Source of the DNA: Methylocystis hirsuta
GTDB lineage: Bacteria; Pseudomonadota; Alphaproteobacteria; Rhizobiales; Beijerinckiaceae
Assembly (NCBI RefSeq): GCF_003722355.1
Contig: NZ_QWDD01000001.1
Span: forward strand, 3,153,001 to 3,217,000
Direction of reading: 5' to 3'
DNA length: 64,000 nt
How positions within the stretch are numbered: the stretch's first letter is position 1; each line of letters begins with the position of its first letter. Of this stretch, positions 33,432 through 43,532 are shown in pieces. Under the pieces are notes generated by a model. It worked only from the letters and a program-made list of their open reading frames with translations, did not search any database and had not been told where the DNA came from. The position numbers and the translations under genes are program-made.

Positions 33432-34604
33432 TTACTTGGCGCCCTGATAGGCGGCGACAGCCTTCTCGGCGGCTTCGGCCAGCGTGTCGGCCTGGATAAT
33501 CGGAATGCCGCTTTCGGCGATGATCTTTTTGCCCGCTTCGACATTGGTGCCGGCGAGACGCACGACGAGCGGCACGCCCTCGATCTTTTCGGCGCGCACC
33601 GCGTCAACGACGCCCTGCGCCACCCAGTCACAACGATTGATGCCGGCGAAGATGTTGACGAGCACGACCTTCACGCGTCGATCCGACAGAACGAGACGAA
33701 AGGCGGTCGCGACGCGCTCTGGCGACGCGCCGCCGCCGACGTCGAGGAAGTTCGCCGGATTGCCGCCCGCGTGCTTGATCATGTCCATCGTCGCCATGGC
33801 GAGGCCGGCGCCATTGACGATGCAGCCGATCTCGCCGTCGAGGCCGATGTAATTCAGGCTGTGCTCCAACGCCTGCGCCTCGCGCGGGTCGCTCTGCGAG
33901 GGGTCGTTCATGTCGACGATGTTGTGACGGCGGAACAGCGCATTGTCGTCGAAGGACATCTTCGCGTCGAGCGCCAGAACCTTGTCGTCCTTGGTGACGA
34001 CGAGCGGATTGATCTCGAGCATGGTCGCGTCATTGTCGCGGAAGGCGCGATAGGCGCCCATGATCGTCTTCACCGCGCGCGAGACCTGTTTGATATTGAG
34101 GCCGAGCTGAAAGGCGAGTTCGCGCGCTTGAAACTGCTGCAGGCCGACGGCGGGCTCGACGATGACCTGCAGCAGTTCGTCAGGGGTGTTCTTGGCGATC
34201 TCTTCGATATCCATGCCGCCATGCTTCGAAGCGATGACGCGCACGCGCTCCAATTTGCGGTCGAGAACATAGCCGAGATAAATCTCGCGCTCGAAAGGAT
34301 CGGCGACTTCGACATAGACGCGCTGCACCGGCTTGCCTTCCGGCCCGGTCTGCGACGTGACGAGCCGTTTGCCGAGCAGATCGCGCGCCGCCTGCTGCAC
34401 TTCGTGATAGGTGCGGCAGAGCTTGACGCCGCCCGCCTTGCCGCGCGCGCCGGCGTGAATTTGCGCCTTGACGACCCAATGCGAGCCGCCGAGCTCCGTC
34501 GCGGCGTAGACCGCCTGATCCGGGCTGAAAGCGACCGTGCCGGGCGGAACATCGACGCCGTGGCTCGCCAGTATTTCCTTGGCCTGATATTCGTGGACGT
34601 CCAT
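33432..34604 (-). CDS. mtkA: Malate-CoA ligase (malate thiokinase) beta subunit
   Basis: 390 residues, a succinyl-CoA synthetase beta-type chain with an ATP-grasp domain. Features are [40 protein letters not shown] and [39 protein letters not shown] follows in the ligase domain. It forms the malate thiokinase complex with MtkB. The operon position between fchA and mtkB gives the assignment. Confidence 0.95.
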   Translation of the reverse strand: MDVHEYQAKEILASHGVDVPPGTVAFSPDQAVYAATELGGSHWVVKAQIHAGARGKAGGVKLCRTYHEVQQAARDLLGKRLVTSQTGPEGKPVQRVYVEVADPFEREIYLGYVLDRKLERVRVIASKHGGMDIEEIAKNTPDELLQVIVEPAVGLQQFQARELAFQLGLNIKQVSRAVKTIMGAYRAFRDNDATMLEINPLVVTKDDKVLALDAKMSFDDNALFRRHNIVDMNDPSQSDPREAQALEHSLNYIGLDGEIGCIVNGAGLAMATMDMIKHAGGNPANFLDVGGGASPERVATAFRLVLSDRRVKVVLVNIFAGINRCDWVAQGVVDAVRAEKIEGVPLVVRLAGTNVEAGKKIIAESGIPIIQADTLAEAAEKAVAAYQGAK

Positions 34605-34638
34605 TTCAGTCCTCTCCTCGCAATGCGGCGCGGCTTCC

Positions 34639-35271
34639 TCAGCCGCCTATTTTGGCTTTGACCGTCTCATAGACCGCTTCCGTCTCGGCGGCGGCCTTGG
34701 CGAGCAGCGCATTGACTTCGGCAAGCTGCTGCTCGGCGAAGTCGCGATCCTTGATCGCCTTGGCGTTGATGAAGACATTGAGCGCGCAGCTGCGCAGTCC
34801 GGCATTGGCGGCGAGCACCGCGACTCCGGCGTCGCTGATGACGTTGAGGTTGCCCTTGTCGGCGGCCTCTTTCGACAGGCTGATGACGTCATAGCAGATT
34901 TTGCACGTCTTCAGCGGCGCCAGCGTCGCTTCTTTCAGCGCCGACTGAATCGTCGCCGAGCGCTTCGCCTTCTCCTCATCCGTGCCGCGCGGCAGGCCAT
35001 AGGCGCCCATCAGCGTGTTGAAGGCGACGACGTCTTCATCGACGCCCGCGGTCAGCTCGGCGCGCAGCTTTTCAGCCTTGGCGAGAGTGAGCTGCAGATC
35101 GGCTGAAACGGCTTCGTAATTCTTTTTGCCGATGGTGAGATTGCACACCATCGAGACGAGCGCCGCGCCCATGGCGCCCGAAAGCGCCGCCGCGCCGCCG
35201 CCGCCGGGAGTCGGCGCATCGCTGGCGAGTTCGTCGAGGAATTTTCCAATCGTATCGGTCTTGGCGCTCAT
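34639..35271 (-). CDS. fchA: Methenyltetrahydrofolate cyclohydrolase
   Basis: 210 residues of the formiminotransferase-cyclodeaminase/cyclohydrolase family: [20 protein letters not shown], an N-terminal Gly-rich loop, and [15 protein letters not shown]. It interconverts 10-formyl-H4F and 5,10-methenyl-H4F. With FtfL and MtdA it forms the route from formate to methylene-H4F. The stop-to-start gap to mtdA is 12 bp, so the two are coupled. Confidence 0.95.
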   Translation of the reverse strand: MSAKTDTIGKFLDELASDAPTPGGGGAAALSGAMGAALVSMVCNLTIGKKNYEAVSADLQLTLAKAEKLRAELTAGVDEDVVAFNTLMGAYGLPRGTDEEKAKRSATIQSALKEATLAPLKTCKICYDVISLSKEAADKGNLNVISDAGVAVLAANAGLRSCALNVFINAKAIKDRDFAEQQLAEVNALLAKAAAETEAVYETVKAKIGG

Positions 35272-35283
35272 ATCTTTCCTCGC

Positions 35284-36144
35284 TCAGGCGAGCTCTTTGG
35301 CTTGCGCATAAATATTTTCGCAGTCGAACACCTGGTCGGCGGCGTCAAACAGTTTGCCGACGCATTCGCGATGCAATTTGAGCTTGAGCCCGCCGAGCCC
35401 CAGCGCGCCGATGACGATCTTGCCGTGGCGCTCCTTGGCCTTGTCGGTCGCCTCGACGCCGCCGATTCCGAGCGGCGGCTGCGCGTTGCAGTCAGCGATA
35501 AGTTCGATCGTCGGATCGCTCTGCCAATCCTGCTCGTCGAGCAGCGGAACGCCGATCGCGCCTGCCGCGAACACGATCTGAGCGCCTTTGACGGCCTGGG
35601 CGCGCGCTGCGTTATCCGACGCTTCGATGGCCGTGGGCGTGAAGCCGAAGCGCTCCTGAATGGCTTTCGCCGCGGCCTCGGCGCGCGCCTTCTGACGCGA
35701 GGTTATTGTTACTTCCGCGCCTTCGATATTGAGCATCGCCGCCGCGCGCATGCCGACCGGGCCGGTGCCGGCGAGCACGACGGCCTTCTTGCCTTTGAGC
35801 GAACTCGCCTTGGCGAGCAGCGCCACGCCGGCCGCGGCCGTGGTGTTCGAGCCGTTCGAATCGAGCATCGCCGAAACGCGGAAATTCGAGAAGAAACGCT
35901 TCTTCACTGCTTTGAACACGGCTTCGCCGGCCGTCATGTCGCCGCCGCCGACGAAGATCGCAGTATATTGCTTCTCTTTCGGGCCGCGCGTGTAGATACA
36001 GCCATCGACCAGCGCGCCGACGTTCTCGGGCGTCACGGCGCCATAGCCGACGATGCGGTCGGCGCCGCCGTCATAGCCGACCACCGTGTCGAAAACGCTC
36101 GGAACCGGATCGGTGTCGAAAAGGAAAAGCAGTTTTTTGGTCAT
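35284..36144 (-). CDS. mtdA: NADP-dependent methylene-H4F/H4MPT dehydrogenase
   Basis: 286 residues, the usual MtdA length. The start MTKKLLFLFDTDPVPSVFD and the Rossmann loop LAGTGPVGMRAAAML, with SRQKARAEAA giving the NADP phosphate pocket, are clear. It reduces methenyl-H4F to methylene-H4F with NADPH, and can use H4MPT substrates. A C/G-rich repeat separates it from hprA upstream. Confidence 0.95.
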   Translation of the reverse strand: MTKKLLFLFDTDPVPSVFDTVVGYDGGADRIVGYGAVTPENVGALVDGCIYTRGPKEKQYTAIFVGGGDMTAGEAVFKAVKKRFFSNFRVSAMLDSNGSNTTAAAGVALLAKASSLKGKKAVVLAGTGPVGMRAAAMLNIEGAEVTITSRQKARAEAAAKAIQERFGFTPTAIEASDNAARAQAVKGAQIVFAAGAIGVPLLDEQDWQSDPTIELIADCNAQPPLGIGGVEATDKAKERHGKIVIGALGLGGLKLKLHRECVGKLFDAADQVFDCENIYAQAKELA

Positions 36145-36164
36145 TGGGATTCGAACCTTTCACT

Positions 36165-36304
36165 GGCCCCCTCCCCAACCCTTCCCCGCGCTTCGCACAG
36201 GAGAGGGAGCAGACTCGGCCATCGACGCGCATTCGCGCAACCTCGGGCGTTGGTCCCCTCTCCCGCTTGCGGGGGAGGGTGGCGCGAAGCGCCGGGAGGG
36301 GGCG
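36165..36304 (-). repeat. Palindromic repeat inside the serine-cycle operon
   Basis: The left arm CCCCCTCCCCAACCCTTCCC..AGGAGAGGGAGCAG and the right arm CCCCTCTCCCGCTTGCGGGG fold into hairpins. The left arm is the inverted counterpart of the repeat at 6741-6785. It fills the 166-bp gap between hprA and mtdA and may influence relative transcript levels in the operon. Confidence 0.75.
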
Positions 36305-36310
36305 TAAGCC

Positions 36311-37252
36311 TCACCCCGCCACGACGTTGCGCGCGCTGCCGGCGACAAAGGCGTCGATATTGTCGACGAGCTGATCGGCCAGCACCTGCATCGCCTCTTT
36401 CGAGGCCCAGGCGACATGCGGCGTGATGATGAGATTGGGGATCGTCGGGTCGAGAAGAATATTGCCGTTCTTCGGCGGCTCGACGGTCAAAACGTCCATG
36501 CCGGCGCCGGCGATGACTCCGTTGCGCAGCGCGTCGGCGAGCGCCTGCTCGTCGATGATGCCGCCGCGCGCGGTGTTGATGATGCAGGCGGACTTCTTCA
36601 TCGACGCGAACTCTTTCGCGCCGATCATGTTCTTGGTCTCCGGCGTGAGCGGCAGGTTGAGCGTAATGACGTCCGCCTCGCGCAGGATCGTCGGGATGTC
36701 GACCTTGTTCGGCACGTCCGTGACGTCGTTGATCAGCACCTTCATGCCGAGCGCCGTGGCCCGCTTTTCGATTTCCTTGCCGAGCGCGCCATAGCCGACG
36801 ATGCCGAGCGTGGAGCCGGCGATGTCATAGATCGGATAGTCGAAATAGCAGAACTGATTGGCGTAGCCCCAGCGCCCCTGCCGCACCGAATTGTAATAAT
36901 TGACCAAGTTGCGGCGCAGCGCGAAGAGCAGCGCGAACACATGTTCGGGCAGCGTGTTGAACGCGTAGTTGCGAATGTTGGAGACGACGATCCCGTTGGC
37001 GCTCGTATAGGCCTTGTCGATCACGTCGGTGCCGGTCGCGGCGACCGCGATGAGCTTGAGGCCGGGAAGCTGCTTCAGCGTCGCTTCGCGCAGCGGCACC
37101 TTGTTGGTGATGCAGATCGTCGCGCCTTTCAGACGTTCAACGATCTGGTCGGGCGCCGTCTGGGCGTATTCCGTGTAGTCGTGAGGAAAATTCGGCTTGC
37201 GCACATTGGCGTCGAGCGTTTCCCGATCGAGAAAGACGATTTTGTGCGACAT
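36311..37252 (-). CDS. hprA: Hydroxypyruvate reductase (NADH, D-glycerate forming)
   Basis: 313 residues of the D-2-hydroxyacid dehydrogenase family. Nucleotide loop GIVGYGALGKEIE, catalytic Arg in NTARGGIIDEQALADAL, and His in TPHVAWASKEAM are present. It reduces hydroxypyruvate made by SgaA to D-glycerate. The gene lies between sgaA and mtdA, exactly as in known serine-cycle clusters. Confidence 0.95.
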   Translation of the reverse strand: MSHKIVFLDRETLDANVRKPNFPHDYTEYAQTAPDQIVERLKGATICITNKVPLREATLKQLPGLKLIAVAATGTDVIDKAYTSANGIVVSNIRNYAFNTLPEHVFALLFALRRNLVNYYNSVRQGRWGYANQFCYFDYPIYDIAGSTLGIVGYGALGKEIEKRATALGMKVLINDVTDVPNKVDIPTILREADVITLNLPLTPETKNMIGAKEFASMKKSACIINTARGGIIDEQALADALRNGVIAGAGMDVLTVEPPKNGNILLDPTIPNLIITPHVAWASKEAMQVLADQLVDNIDAFVAGSARNVVAG

Positions 37253-37274
37253 ACCCGGTTTCCCCTCTGGATTA

Positions 37275-37336
37275 TTCTTGATCGTCGGCAGTCGGCAATC
37301 GGGCGTCGGCAGTCGACATGCGCCGACTGCCGACTG
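37275..37336. repeat. Short CGGCAGTCGGCA repeat and hairpin
   Basis: The GTCGGCAGTCG unit occurs twice and is then inverted as CGACTGCCGAC around ACATGCGC, giving a hairpin in the gap between sgaA and hprA. Such units are common as intergenic spacers in this order. Confidence 0.6.
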
Positions 37337-37348
37337 CCTAATTCCGAC

Positions 37349-38542
37349 TTACATCTTGAGCATCGGATTGGCGCGATAGACCGCCTGCGCCGCCGCGACG
37401 CCCGACCCCGGCGTCACCTTGATGCCGTTGTCGAGCATCGCCATTTCCGCGCCGGCGATGGCGCCGAGCAGCATGAGCTCATTCAAATCGCCGAGATGTC
37501 CGATGCGGAACACCTTGCCCGCGACTTCCGACAAGCCGGCGCCGAGCGCGAGATTGTAACGCTTGTAAGCGGTCTCGATGACCTTGGCGGCGTCATAGCC
37601 TTCCGGCACCACAATGGCGGTGACGGTGTCGGAGTTCCACTTCGGTTCCTTGGCGCAGCACTTGAGGCCCCAAGCCGCGACCGCGGCGCGACAGCCCTCG
37701 GCGAGGTGGTGGTGGCGCTTGTAGACCTGATCGAGGCCCTCCTCGAACAGGATCGAGAGCGATTCCTTGAGGCCATAGAGCAGCGGCACGGAGGGCGTAT
37801 AAGGGAAATAGCCGTTCGCGTTCTGGGCGATCATGTCCCGGAATTCAAAGTAAGCGCGGCGACCACTGTTGGACTTGCCGGCGTCGACGGCCTTCTGGCT
37901 CGCCGCCATGAGCAGCAGACCCGCGGGCAGCATGAAGCCCTTCTGCGAGCCCGACACGATCACGTCGACGCCCCACTCGTCCATTTTGAACTCGAGCGAC
38001 GCGACCGAGGACACGCCATCGACGAAGAGCAGCGCCGGGTGCTTGGCGTTGTCCATCGCCCTGCGCACCGCGGCGATGTCGGAGGTGACGCCCGTCGCCG
38101 TCTCGTTATGCGTGGCGAGAACCGCCTTGATTTCGTGATTCTTGTCGGCCTTCAGCGTCTCTTCGATCAGCTCCGGATCATTGCCGGTGCCCCATTCGCG
38201 CTCCTGCACGACGACCTCGAGGCCATGACGCTTACAAAGATCGATCCACAGATGCGAGAACTGGCCGAAGCGCTGCGCCAGAACCTTGTCGCCGGGCGAC
38301 AGCGTGTTGGTGATCGCAGCTTCCCAGCCGCCGGTGCCGGACGCCGGGAAGATGAAGGCATGGCCCTTTTCGGTGCCGAAGACCTTCTTCAGGCCGGGGA
38401 AGAGCGGCTTGACGAGATCGGGGAACGTCGGCGAGCGATGGTCTTCGGACGCGACCGACATGGCGCGCACGATGCGGTCGGGCAGATTGGTCGGGCCCGG
38501 CACAAACAGGAAGTTCCTGCCGGGAATTCTGGAATTCAACAT
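37349..38542 (-). CDS. sgaA: Serine-glyoxylate aminotransferase
   Basis: 397 residues, class V PLP aminotransferase. FVPGPTNLPDRIVRAM at the N-terminus, FPASGTGGWEAAI, VDGVSSVASLEFKMDEW, and SGSQKGFMLPAGL with the PLP Lys. It transfers the amino group of serine to glyoxylate, giving hydroxypyruvate and glycine. Located 63 bp downstream of ftfL. Confidence 0.96.
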   Translation of the reverse strand: MLNSRIPGRNFLFVPGPTNLPDRIVRAMSVASEDHRSPTFPDLVKPLFPGLKKVFGTEKGHAFIFPASGTGGWEAAITNTLSPGDKVLAQRFGQFSHLWIDLCKRHGLEVVVQEREWGTGNDPELIEETLKADKNHEIKAVLATHNETATGVTSDIAAVRRAMDNAKHPALLFVDGVSSVASLEFKMDEWGVDVIVSGSQKGFMLPAGLLLMAASQKAVDAGKSNSGRRAYFEFRDMIAQNANGYFPYTPSVPLLYGLKESLSILFEEGLDQVYKRHHHLAEGCRAAVAAWGLKCCAKEPKWNSDTVTAIVVPEGYDAAKVIETAYKRYNLALGAGLSEVAGKVFRIGHLGDLNELMLLGAIAGAEMAMLDNGIKVTPGSGVAAAQAVYRANPMLKM

Positions 38543-38605
38543 TTCTCAAGCTCCTTTCGAGCGGCGGGGTTCAGATGGCGCGGCGTCGATGACGCCGGGA
38601 ACGCG

Positions 38606-40339
38606 CTAGAACAGGCCGGCGATACGGCCGGAGTCGTCAACGTAGATGTTGTTGGCGGCTGGGACCTTCGGCAGTCCTGGCATCGTCATGATGTCGCCGC
38701 ACACCACCACGATGAACTCAGCGCCCGCGGAGAGACGCAATTCGCGGATCGGGATCGTGAAGGCCGAAGGCGCGCCTTTGGCGTTTGGATCCGTCGAGAA
38801 GCTGTATTGCGTCTTGGCGATGCAGACCGGGAAGTTGCCGAAGCCTTCCTTCTCCAGTTCGGCGAAGCGCGCCTTGATGCTCGAATCATAGGAGATATCG
38901 GCGGCGCCGTAGAGCTCCTTGGCGATCGTGCGCACTTTTTCGGCAAGCGGCATGTCGTCCGGATACAGCGGCTTGAAGTTCGAGGGCTGCGTCTCGATGG
39001 TGTTGACGACCGCCTTGGCGAGATCCGCCGCGCCGGCGCCGCCGGAGCCCCAATTGTCGGCGACGACGCATTCGACGCCTTCCGCCTTGCAGAGCTTGTC
39101 GAGCGCCGCCATCTCGGCCGCCGTGTCCGACGAGAACTTGTTGATCGAGACGAGCACCGGCACGCCGAATTTGCGGACATTGCCGATATGGCGCTTCAGA
39201 TTCTCGAAGCCCTTCTCGACCGCGGCGACATTCTCGGCCTTCAGATCGTCCTTGGCGACGCCGCCATGCATCTTGAGCGCGCGGATCGTCGCGACGATCA
39301 CCGTGATATCGGGCTTGAGGCCCGCCTTGCGGCACTTGATGTCGAAGAACTTCTCCGCGCCGAGATCGGCGCCGAAGCCCGCCTCCGTCACGACGTAATC
39401 GGCGAGCTTCAGGCCGGCTTTCGTCGCGATCACCGAATTGCAGCCATGCGCGATATTGGCGAAAGGCCCGCCATGGATGATCGCCGGGTTGTTCTCCAAG
39501 GTCTGCACGAGATTGGGCGCGATCGCGTCCTTGAGCAGCGCGGCCATGGAGCCGGCCGCCTTCACTTCCGAGGCGCGCACGCTCTTTTTCTCACGGGTCT
39601 GGCCGACGATAATGTCGCCGAGCCGCCGCTGCAGATCGGCGAAGTCCGAAGCCAGGCAAAAGATCGCCATCACTTCCGAAGCGACGGTGATGTCGAATCC
39701 GTCCTCGCGGGCGAAGCCGTTCGTGACGCCGCCGAGGGACGACACGATCGAGCGCAATGCGCGGTCGTTCATGTCGACGACGCGCCGCCAAGCGACGCGG
39801 CGCGAGTCGATCTTGGGCTCGCCGCCCCAATAGATGTGATTGTCGATCAGCGCCGCGAGCAGATTGTTCGCCGCGCCGATGGCGTGGAAGTCGCCGGTGA
39901 AGTGGAGGTTGATGTCCTCCATCGGCACGACCTGCGCATAGCCGCCGCCGGCGGCGCCGCCCTTCACGCCGAAACAGGGGCCGAGCGAGGGCTCGCGCAG
40001 ACAGCACAGCGCCTTTTTGCCGATGTGATTGAGACCGTCCGTGAGGCCGACGGTCGTCGTCGTCTTGCCTTCGCCGGCGGGCGTCGGCGTGATGGCCGTG
40101 ACCAGGATCAGCTTGCCGTCGGCCTGGCTGTCGAGCGAAGAGATGTAGTCGAGAGAGATCTTGCCCTTGTAGTGGCCGTAGGGCTGCACATGTTCGGCCG
40201 GGATGCCGAGCTTGTCGCGCGCGACGTCGATAATGGGCCGCATCTTGGCGGCCTGCGAAATCTCGATGTCGGACTTCGGCGCAAGATGCTGATTGTCCTT
40301 TCCGCTCGCGCCCGGCGCGGCGGCTGACCGTTCTGACAT
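38606..40339 (-). CDS. ftfL: Formate-tetrahydrofolate ligase
   Basis: 577 residues from ATG 40339 with AGGGAG 9 bp upstream; GTG 40348 is the alternative. The ATP loop [16 protein letters not shown] and the substrate segment [20 protein letters not shown] identify it. It attaches formate to H4F with ATP, the entry of C1 units into the serine cycle when formaldehyde is first oxidised to formate. Here it heads the cluster rather than lying elsewhere. Confidence 0.96.
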   Translation of the reverse strand: MSERSAAAPGASGKDNQHLAPKSDIEISQAAKMRPIIDVARDKLGIPAEHVQPYGHYKGKISLDYISSLDSQADGKLILVTAITPTPAGEGKTTTTVGLTDGLNHIGKKALCCLREPSLGPCFGVKGGAAGGGYAQVVPMEDINLHFTGDFHAIGAANNLLAALIDNHIYWGGEPKIDSRRVAWRRVVDMNDRALRSIVSSLGGVTNGFAREDGFDITVASEVMAIFCLASDFADLQRRLGDIIVGQTREKKSVRASEVKAAGSMAALLKDAIAPNLVQTLENNPAIIHGGPFANIAHGCNSVIATKAGLKLADYVVTEAGFGADLGAEKFFDIKCRKAGLKPDITVIVATIRALKMHGGVAKDDLKAENVAAVEKGFENLKRHIGNVRKFGVPVLVSINKFSSDTAAEMAALDKLCKAEGVECVVADNWGSGGAGAADLAKAVVNTIETQPSNFKPLYPDDMPLAEKVRTIAKELYGAADISYDSSIKARFAELEKEGFGNFPVCIAKTQYSFSTDPNAKGAPSAFTIPIRELRLSAGAEFIVVVCGDIMTMPGLPKVPAANNIYVDDSGRIAGLF

Positions 40340-41023
40340 GCAGTCCACTCCCTATCAGGCCTGCGTCGCACAAGCCCAGAATTCGTTTTTTTCGGTCGTC
40401 GAGAACCGAGCGTCGGCGCCGCCGATCCCGCTCCCGGCCGACCGGGCTGAACTCCTGCCGATGCAGGCTGCAGCCGTTTTTGCGACCGTAGTTTTCTCCA
40501 ATTCGCGCATCAAGGCCCGCGGTTCGCCGCAACGAGCCGACGCGCGCATGAATCCGCTTACTGAAAATTCATTTGCGGACACCCCGTATGACGGGAATCA
40601 AAATTGATCGTCAAGCCGGCAGAGCCGCCAGCGGCGTGACGACGTCATGGGCGCCGCGATGCGGCTCCCGCTCGCGCGACACACGCGCGAGGCGAATCGC
40701 TTATTCGACAAGCCGGGCCGACCGCCTATCCTTCGCCTACCCGACAGAACAGGGAGAGGCAGGCTGCGCGCGCATCGGTCAATGCACGCATTCGCTCAGG
40801 AATTGTGATGTTTCCTACACGGCCGAAAAGCTGATGCGGCGGGTCCGGACAGGATCGCCGCTTGCGCTGGCGAGAAACCGAGCCCCATCCTTACCTATCC
40901 GAAGAAACCGCAAGCCAGCAGGCGCAGCATTCGTTGCGACGTCCTTAGAAAAAAATTTGTCGCAGTCAGCGTCGCAGCCTTGACTCTATCGGGCGATCAC
41001 GAAGGCCGATAGTCTTTTGACGC
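40340..41023. other. Long upstream region of the serine-cycle operon
   Basis: 684 bp between ftfL and msrB without a convincing gene; open frames inside have unnatural composition. It holds one candidate minus-strand promoter (40586-40614), which would give a leader of about 240 nt, and AT-rich patches near 40490-40610 and 40948-40960. Binding sites for a LysR-type activator (QscR type in other methylotrophs) would be expected here but I cannot assign one. Confidence 0.5.
40586..40614 (-). promoter_or_regulatory. Candidate sigma-70-type promoter for ftfL operon
   Basis: On the minus strand TTGACG (40614-40609) is followed after 17 bp by TCATAC (40591-40586). The -35 box is good and the -10 box weak, as often in activator-dependent promoters. 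The spacer is AT-rich. It is the best match in the region but is not tested. Confidence 0.35.
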
Positions 41024-41425
41024 CTAATCGGGCTGAAAATCGAGCGCGACGCCATTGATGCAATAGCGCAGGCCGGTCGGCGGCGGGCCATCGTTGAAGA
41101 CATGCCCGAGATGCGAGCCGCATCGGCTGCAATGCACTTCCGTGCGCTGCATGCCATAGCTGCGATCGACGGTCGAGCCGAGCGCGCCGGGAAGCGGATC
41201 GAAGAAACTCGGCCAACCGGTGCCGCTTTCGAACTTCTCGCCCGAGCGAAACAACGGCTGGCCGCAGGCGGCGCAGTTGAATGCGCCGCGACGCTTTTCA
41301 TGATTGAGCGCGCAGCTTCCCGGGCGTTCGGTGCCATGCCCGCGCATGACGTCATATTGCTCGGGCGTGAGGAGCGCGCGCCATTCGGCGTCGCTGTGGG
41401 TTACGGGGAAGCTCGCATCGGCCAT
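41024..41425 (-). CDS. msrB: Peptide-methionine (R)-S-oxide reductase
   Basis: 133 residues. Two zinc CxxC pairs (CAACGQPLF and CSRCGSHLGH), the segment FESGTGWPSFFDP, and the catalytic Cys in RYCINGVALDF are all present. It repairs oxidised methionine with thioredoxin. There is no signal peptide, so it is cytoplasmic. It is divergent from the CrtI-like gene. Confidence 0.96.
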   Translation of the reverse strand: MADASFPVTHSDAEWRALLTPEQYDVMRGHGTERPGSCALNHEKRRGAFNCAACGQPLFRSGEKFESGTGWPSFFDPLPGALGSTVDRSYGMQRTEVHCSRCGSHLGHVFNDGPPPTGLRYCINGVALDFQPD

Positions 41426-41543
41426 CGCCAGCGCCTTGTCTGAGATTCTTGGGCTTGGTCCTATCTTGTGTCAGCCGCCGCCTTTCGCCAGAGGGGCGCG
41501 GCGGGATAGAGTGGCGATCTTTCACCGGCAAAGACGATTCGGA

Positions 41544-43112
41544 ATGAGCGACAAGAAATTCGACGCCGTGGTGATCGGCTCGGGACTGGGCGGATTGACG
41601 GCGGGCGCGCTGCTTGCGCATGCCGGCTACAGCGTCTGCCTGTTAGAGCGCAATTTCAGCCTGGGCGGCGCGGCGTCGGTCTACAAGGTCGGTCCGCTGA
41701 CCGTCGAAGCCTCGCTTCATCAGACCTCCGACGCGCGCAACCCCCGCGACGTGAAGCACGACATCCTGCGCCGGCTGGGGATTCTCGACGAGATCGAATG
41801 GCTGCCCACCGGCGCCCTTTATAAGGTGCGCGGCGGGCCGGTCGGCGAGGCCTTCGAACTGCCTTTCGGCTTTGCGCCCGCCTATGAGGCGCTCGCCGCC
41901 CGCTTCCCCGACAAGCGCGCCGCCATCCAAAGATTTCTCGGCGAGGTCGAGCAGATTCACGATGCGCTGTGGACATTGAAACAGGCCCGCGAGGAAAGCT
42001 CCTTCGCCAAATTGGCGCGCGGACTTTGGGAAGTCGCGCCGGCCGCCGCCGGCTGGCAGAATTCCTTGCACGAGATCATGGAGCGGGATTTCGCCGGCTG
42101 CGAGGCCCTGAAATGCGCGCTCGGCGCCAATCTCGCCTATTACGGCGACGACCCGCGCCGGCTGTGGTGGATTTTCTACGCGCTCGCGCAGGGCGGCTAT
42201 ATCGCGTCCGGCGGCGCCTATATCAAAGGCGGCTCGCGACAACTGAGCCTGAAGCTCGCCAAGTGCATCACCAAGAGCGGCGGCGTGGTGCGCATGGGCC
42301 GGCAGGTCAACGCCATCGAGACCGATGCGGACGGCGATGTGGTCGCCATACGCCATGTCGCGCGGCGCGCCGGCGACAGCGAGGAACGCATTGAAGCGCG
42401 CGTGGCGATGGCGAATTGCGCGCCTTCGGTGGCGGCGGCGATGATGGACGCGCCAGCGCGTGCGAAAATGGAGGAGACTTACGGGTCCCGCCGGCTTTCG
42501 ACCTCGCTGTTTTCAGCCAATTTCGGCTTGAGCGCGAAACCCTCCACAGTCGGGTTGACGGATTTCACGACGGTCGTCATGCCGCCCGACATGCGGCGCT
42601 TCGATCAATATGGCGACGGCGCCGGCGCGATGGCGGAAGATCCCAAGGGGGCATTGCCCCTCCATACGATCGCCAATTTCACCGCGGTCGACTCAGGTCT
42701 TTGGGACGAGCCGCCGATCCTCGTCAGCGTGCTCGGCTTGGATCGCATCGACAATTGGCGCGATCTGCCGCGCGACGCGGCGCTTGCGCGCCGCGAACGC
42801 TGGCTCGACGCCATACAGGCTTCTCTCGAGCGCGACTATCCCGGCTTTTCGGGTCTGGTCACGACGCGGATGCTGCTCAACGCCTATTCGATGGCGAGCT
42901 ATCTCAACACGCCGGAAGGCGCCGTGTACGGCTTTGCGGCGCTGCCCGCCGAAGCGCCGATCTTGATGGGATTTCCGCGCACGCCGCACACCCCGATCGC
43001 CGGACTCTATCTCGCCTCGGCTTTTGGCGGCGAGCATGGCTTCAACGGCGCGATGTTGTCGGGCGCCGAGGCCGCGCGGCTCGCCGAAAGACGGCTCGCC
43101 GTCGCGACCTGA
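41544..43112 (+). CDS. FAD-dependent oxidoreductase of the phytoene desaturase (CrtI/CrtN) superfamily
   Basis: 522 residues from ATG 41544 (MSDKKFDAVVIGSGLGG); longer frames upstream overlap msrB on the other strand. The dinucleotide fold GSGLGGLTAGALLAHAG and LLERNFSLGGAAS lie at the N-terminus, and the closing FAD segment is GLYLASAFGGEHGFNGAMLSG. It fits the NAD(P)/FAD-dependent group of CrtI/COG1233 proteins, including prolycopene isomerase- and retinol saturase-like members. No carotenoid genes are adjacent, so the substrate is unknown. Confidence 0.8.
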   Translation: MSDKKFDAVVIGSGLGGLTAGALLAHAGYSVCLLERNFSLGGAASVYKVGPLTVEASLHQTSDARNPRDVKHDILRRLGILDEIEWLPTGALYKVRGGPVGEAFELPFGFAPAYEALAARFPDKRAAIQRFLGEVEQIHDALWTLKQAREESSFAKLARGLWEVAPAAAGWQNSLHEIMERDFAGCEALKCALGANLAYYGDDPRRLWWIFYALAQGGYIASGGAYIKGGSRQLSLKLAKCITKSGGVVRMGRQVNAIETDADGDVVAIRHVARRAGDSEERIEARVAMANCAPSVAAAMMDAPARAKMEETYGSRRLSTSLFSANFGLSAKPSTVGLTDFTTVVMPPDMRRFDQYGDGAGAMAEDPKGALPLHTIANFTAVDSGLWDEPPILVSVLGLDRIDNWRDLPRDAALARRERWLDAIQASLERDYPGFSGLVTTRMLLNAYSMASYLNTPEGAVYGFAALPAEAPILMGFPRTPHTPIAGLYLASAFGGEHGFNGAMLSGAEAARLAERRLAVAT

Positions 43113-43164
43113 TGATGTGAGAGGCGCGGATTAAGAGCGCGGCGACGCGTTGCGCCGTGCGTCG

Positions 43165-43407
43165 TTAGTGCTTGCGCTTTTTGCCGCCCGCCGACGCGAG
43201 GCCGAGTTCGGCTTTGCAGGCGGTGCTGATCGATCCCGCATTGGCTCTCAGGCATCGCTCGATGGCGACGGCGTCCGGAATATACGCCTCGCAGACGCGA
43301 TTCGCGTCGGCTTCGCAGGCCTCGCGCTGTCCAGGCGTTCCTTGAGCGAAAGCCGGCGCGAGCGCAAAAAAAGCCAGCAAAGCCGAGAGCCTCAAAATGA
43401 TGCGCAT
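43165..43407 (-). CDS. Small secreted Cys-containing protein, function unknown
   Basis: 80 residues with a signal peptide (MRIILRLSALLAFFALAPAFAQG). The mature 57 residues carry four Cys (REACEADANRVCEAYIP, IERCLRAN, STACKAELG), likely two disulfides, and a basic tail GGKKRKH. Similar small periplasmic proteins are common in Hyphomicrobiales. Its direction is opposite to the oxidoreductase upstream. Confidence 0.75.
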   Translation of the reverse strand: MRIILRLSALLAFFALAPAFAQGTPGQREACEADANRVCEAYIPDAVAIERCLRANAGSISTACKAELGLASAGGKKRKH

Positions 43408-43532
43408 TCAGATTGTCCTTCCTGTTGTCCGCGCTTCGAGGCGTACCGCAGACGCGCCACGCGGCAGGCGCGCTTCCTCGAGCGACAATGGGGACGTTGA
43501 TTGCATCGCGCCCGCTGGGAATCAAGTCGCAT

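Noticed and set aside
36416..40327. 1303-codon open frame on the plus strand
   Set aside because: It runs antisense to hprA, sgaA and ftfL, all strongly supported; the product is Arg/Asp/His-rich shadow sequence without domains.
40573..40983. 136-codon plus-strand frame upstream of ftfL
   Set aside because: No ribosome site, odd composition, no recognisable pattern; treated as regulatory DNA.
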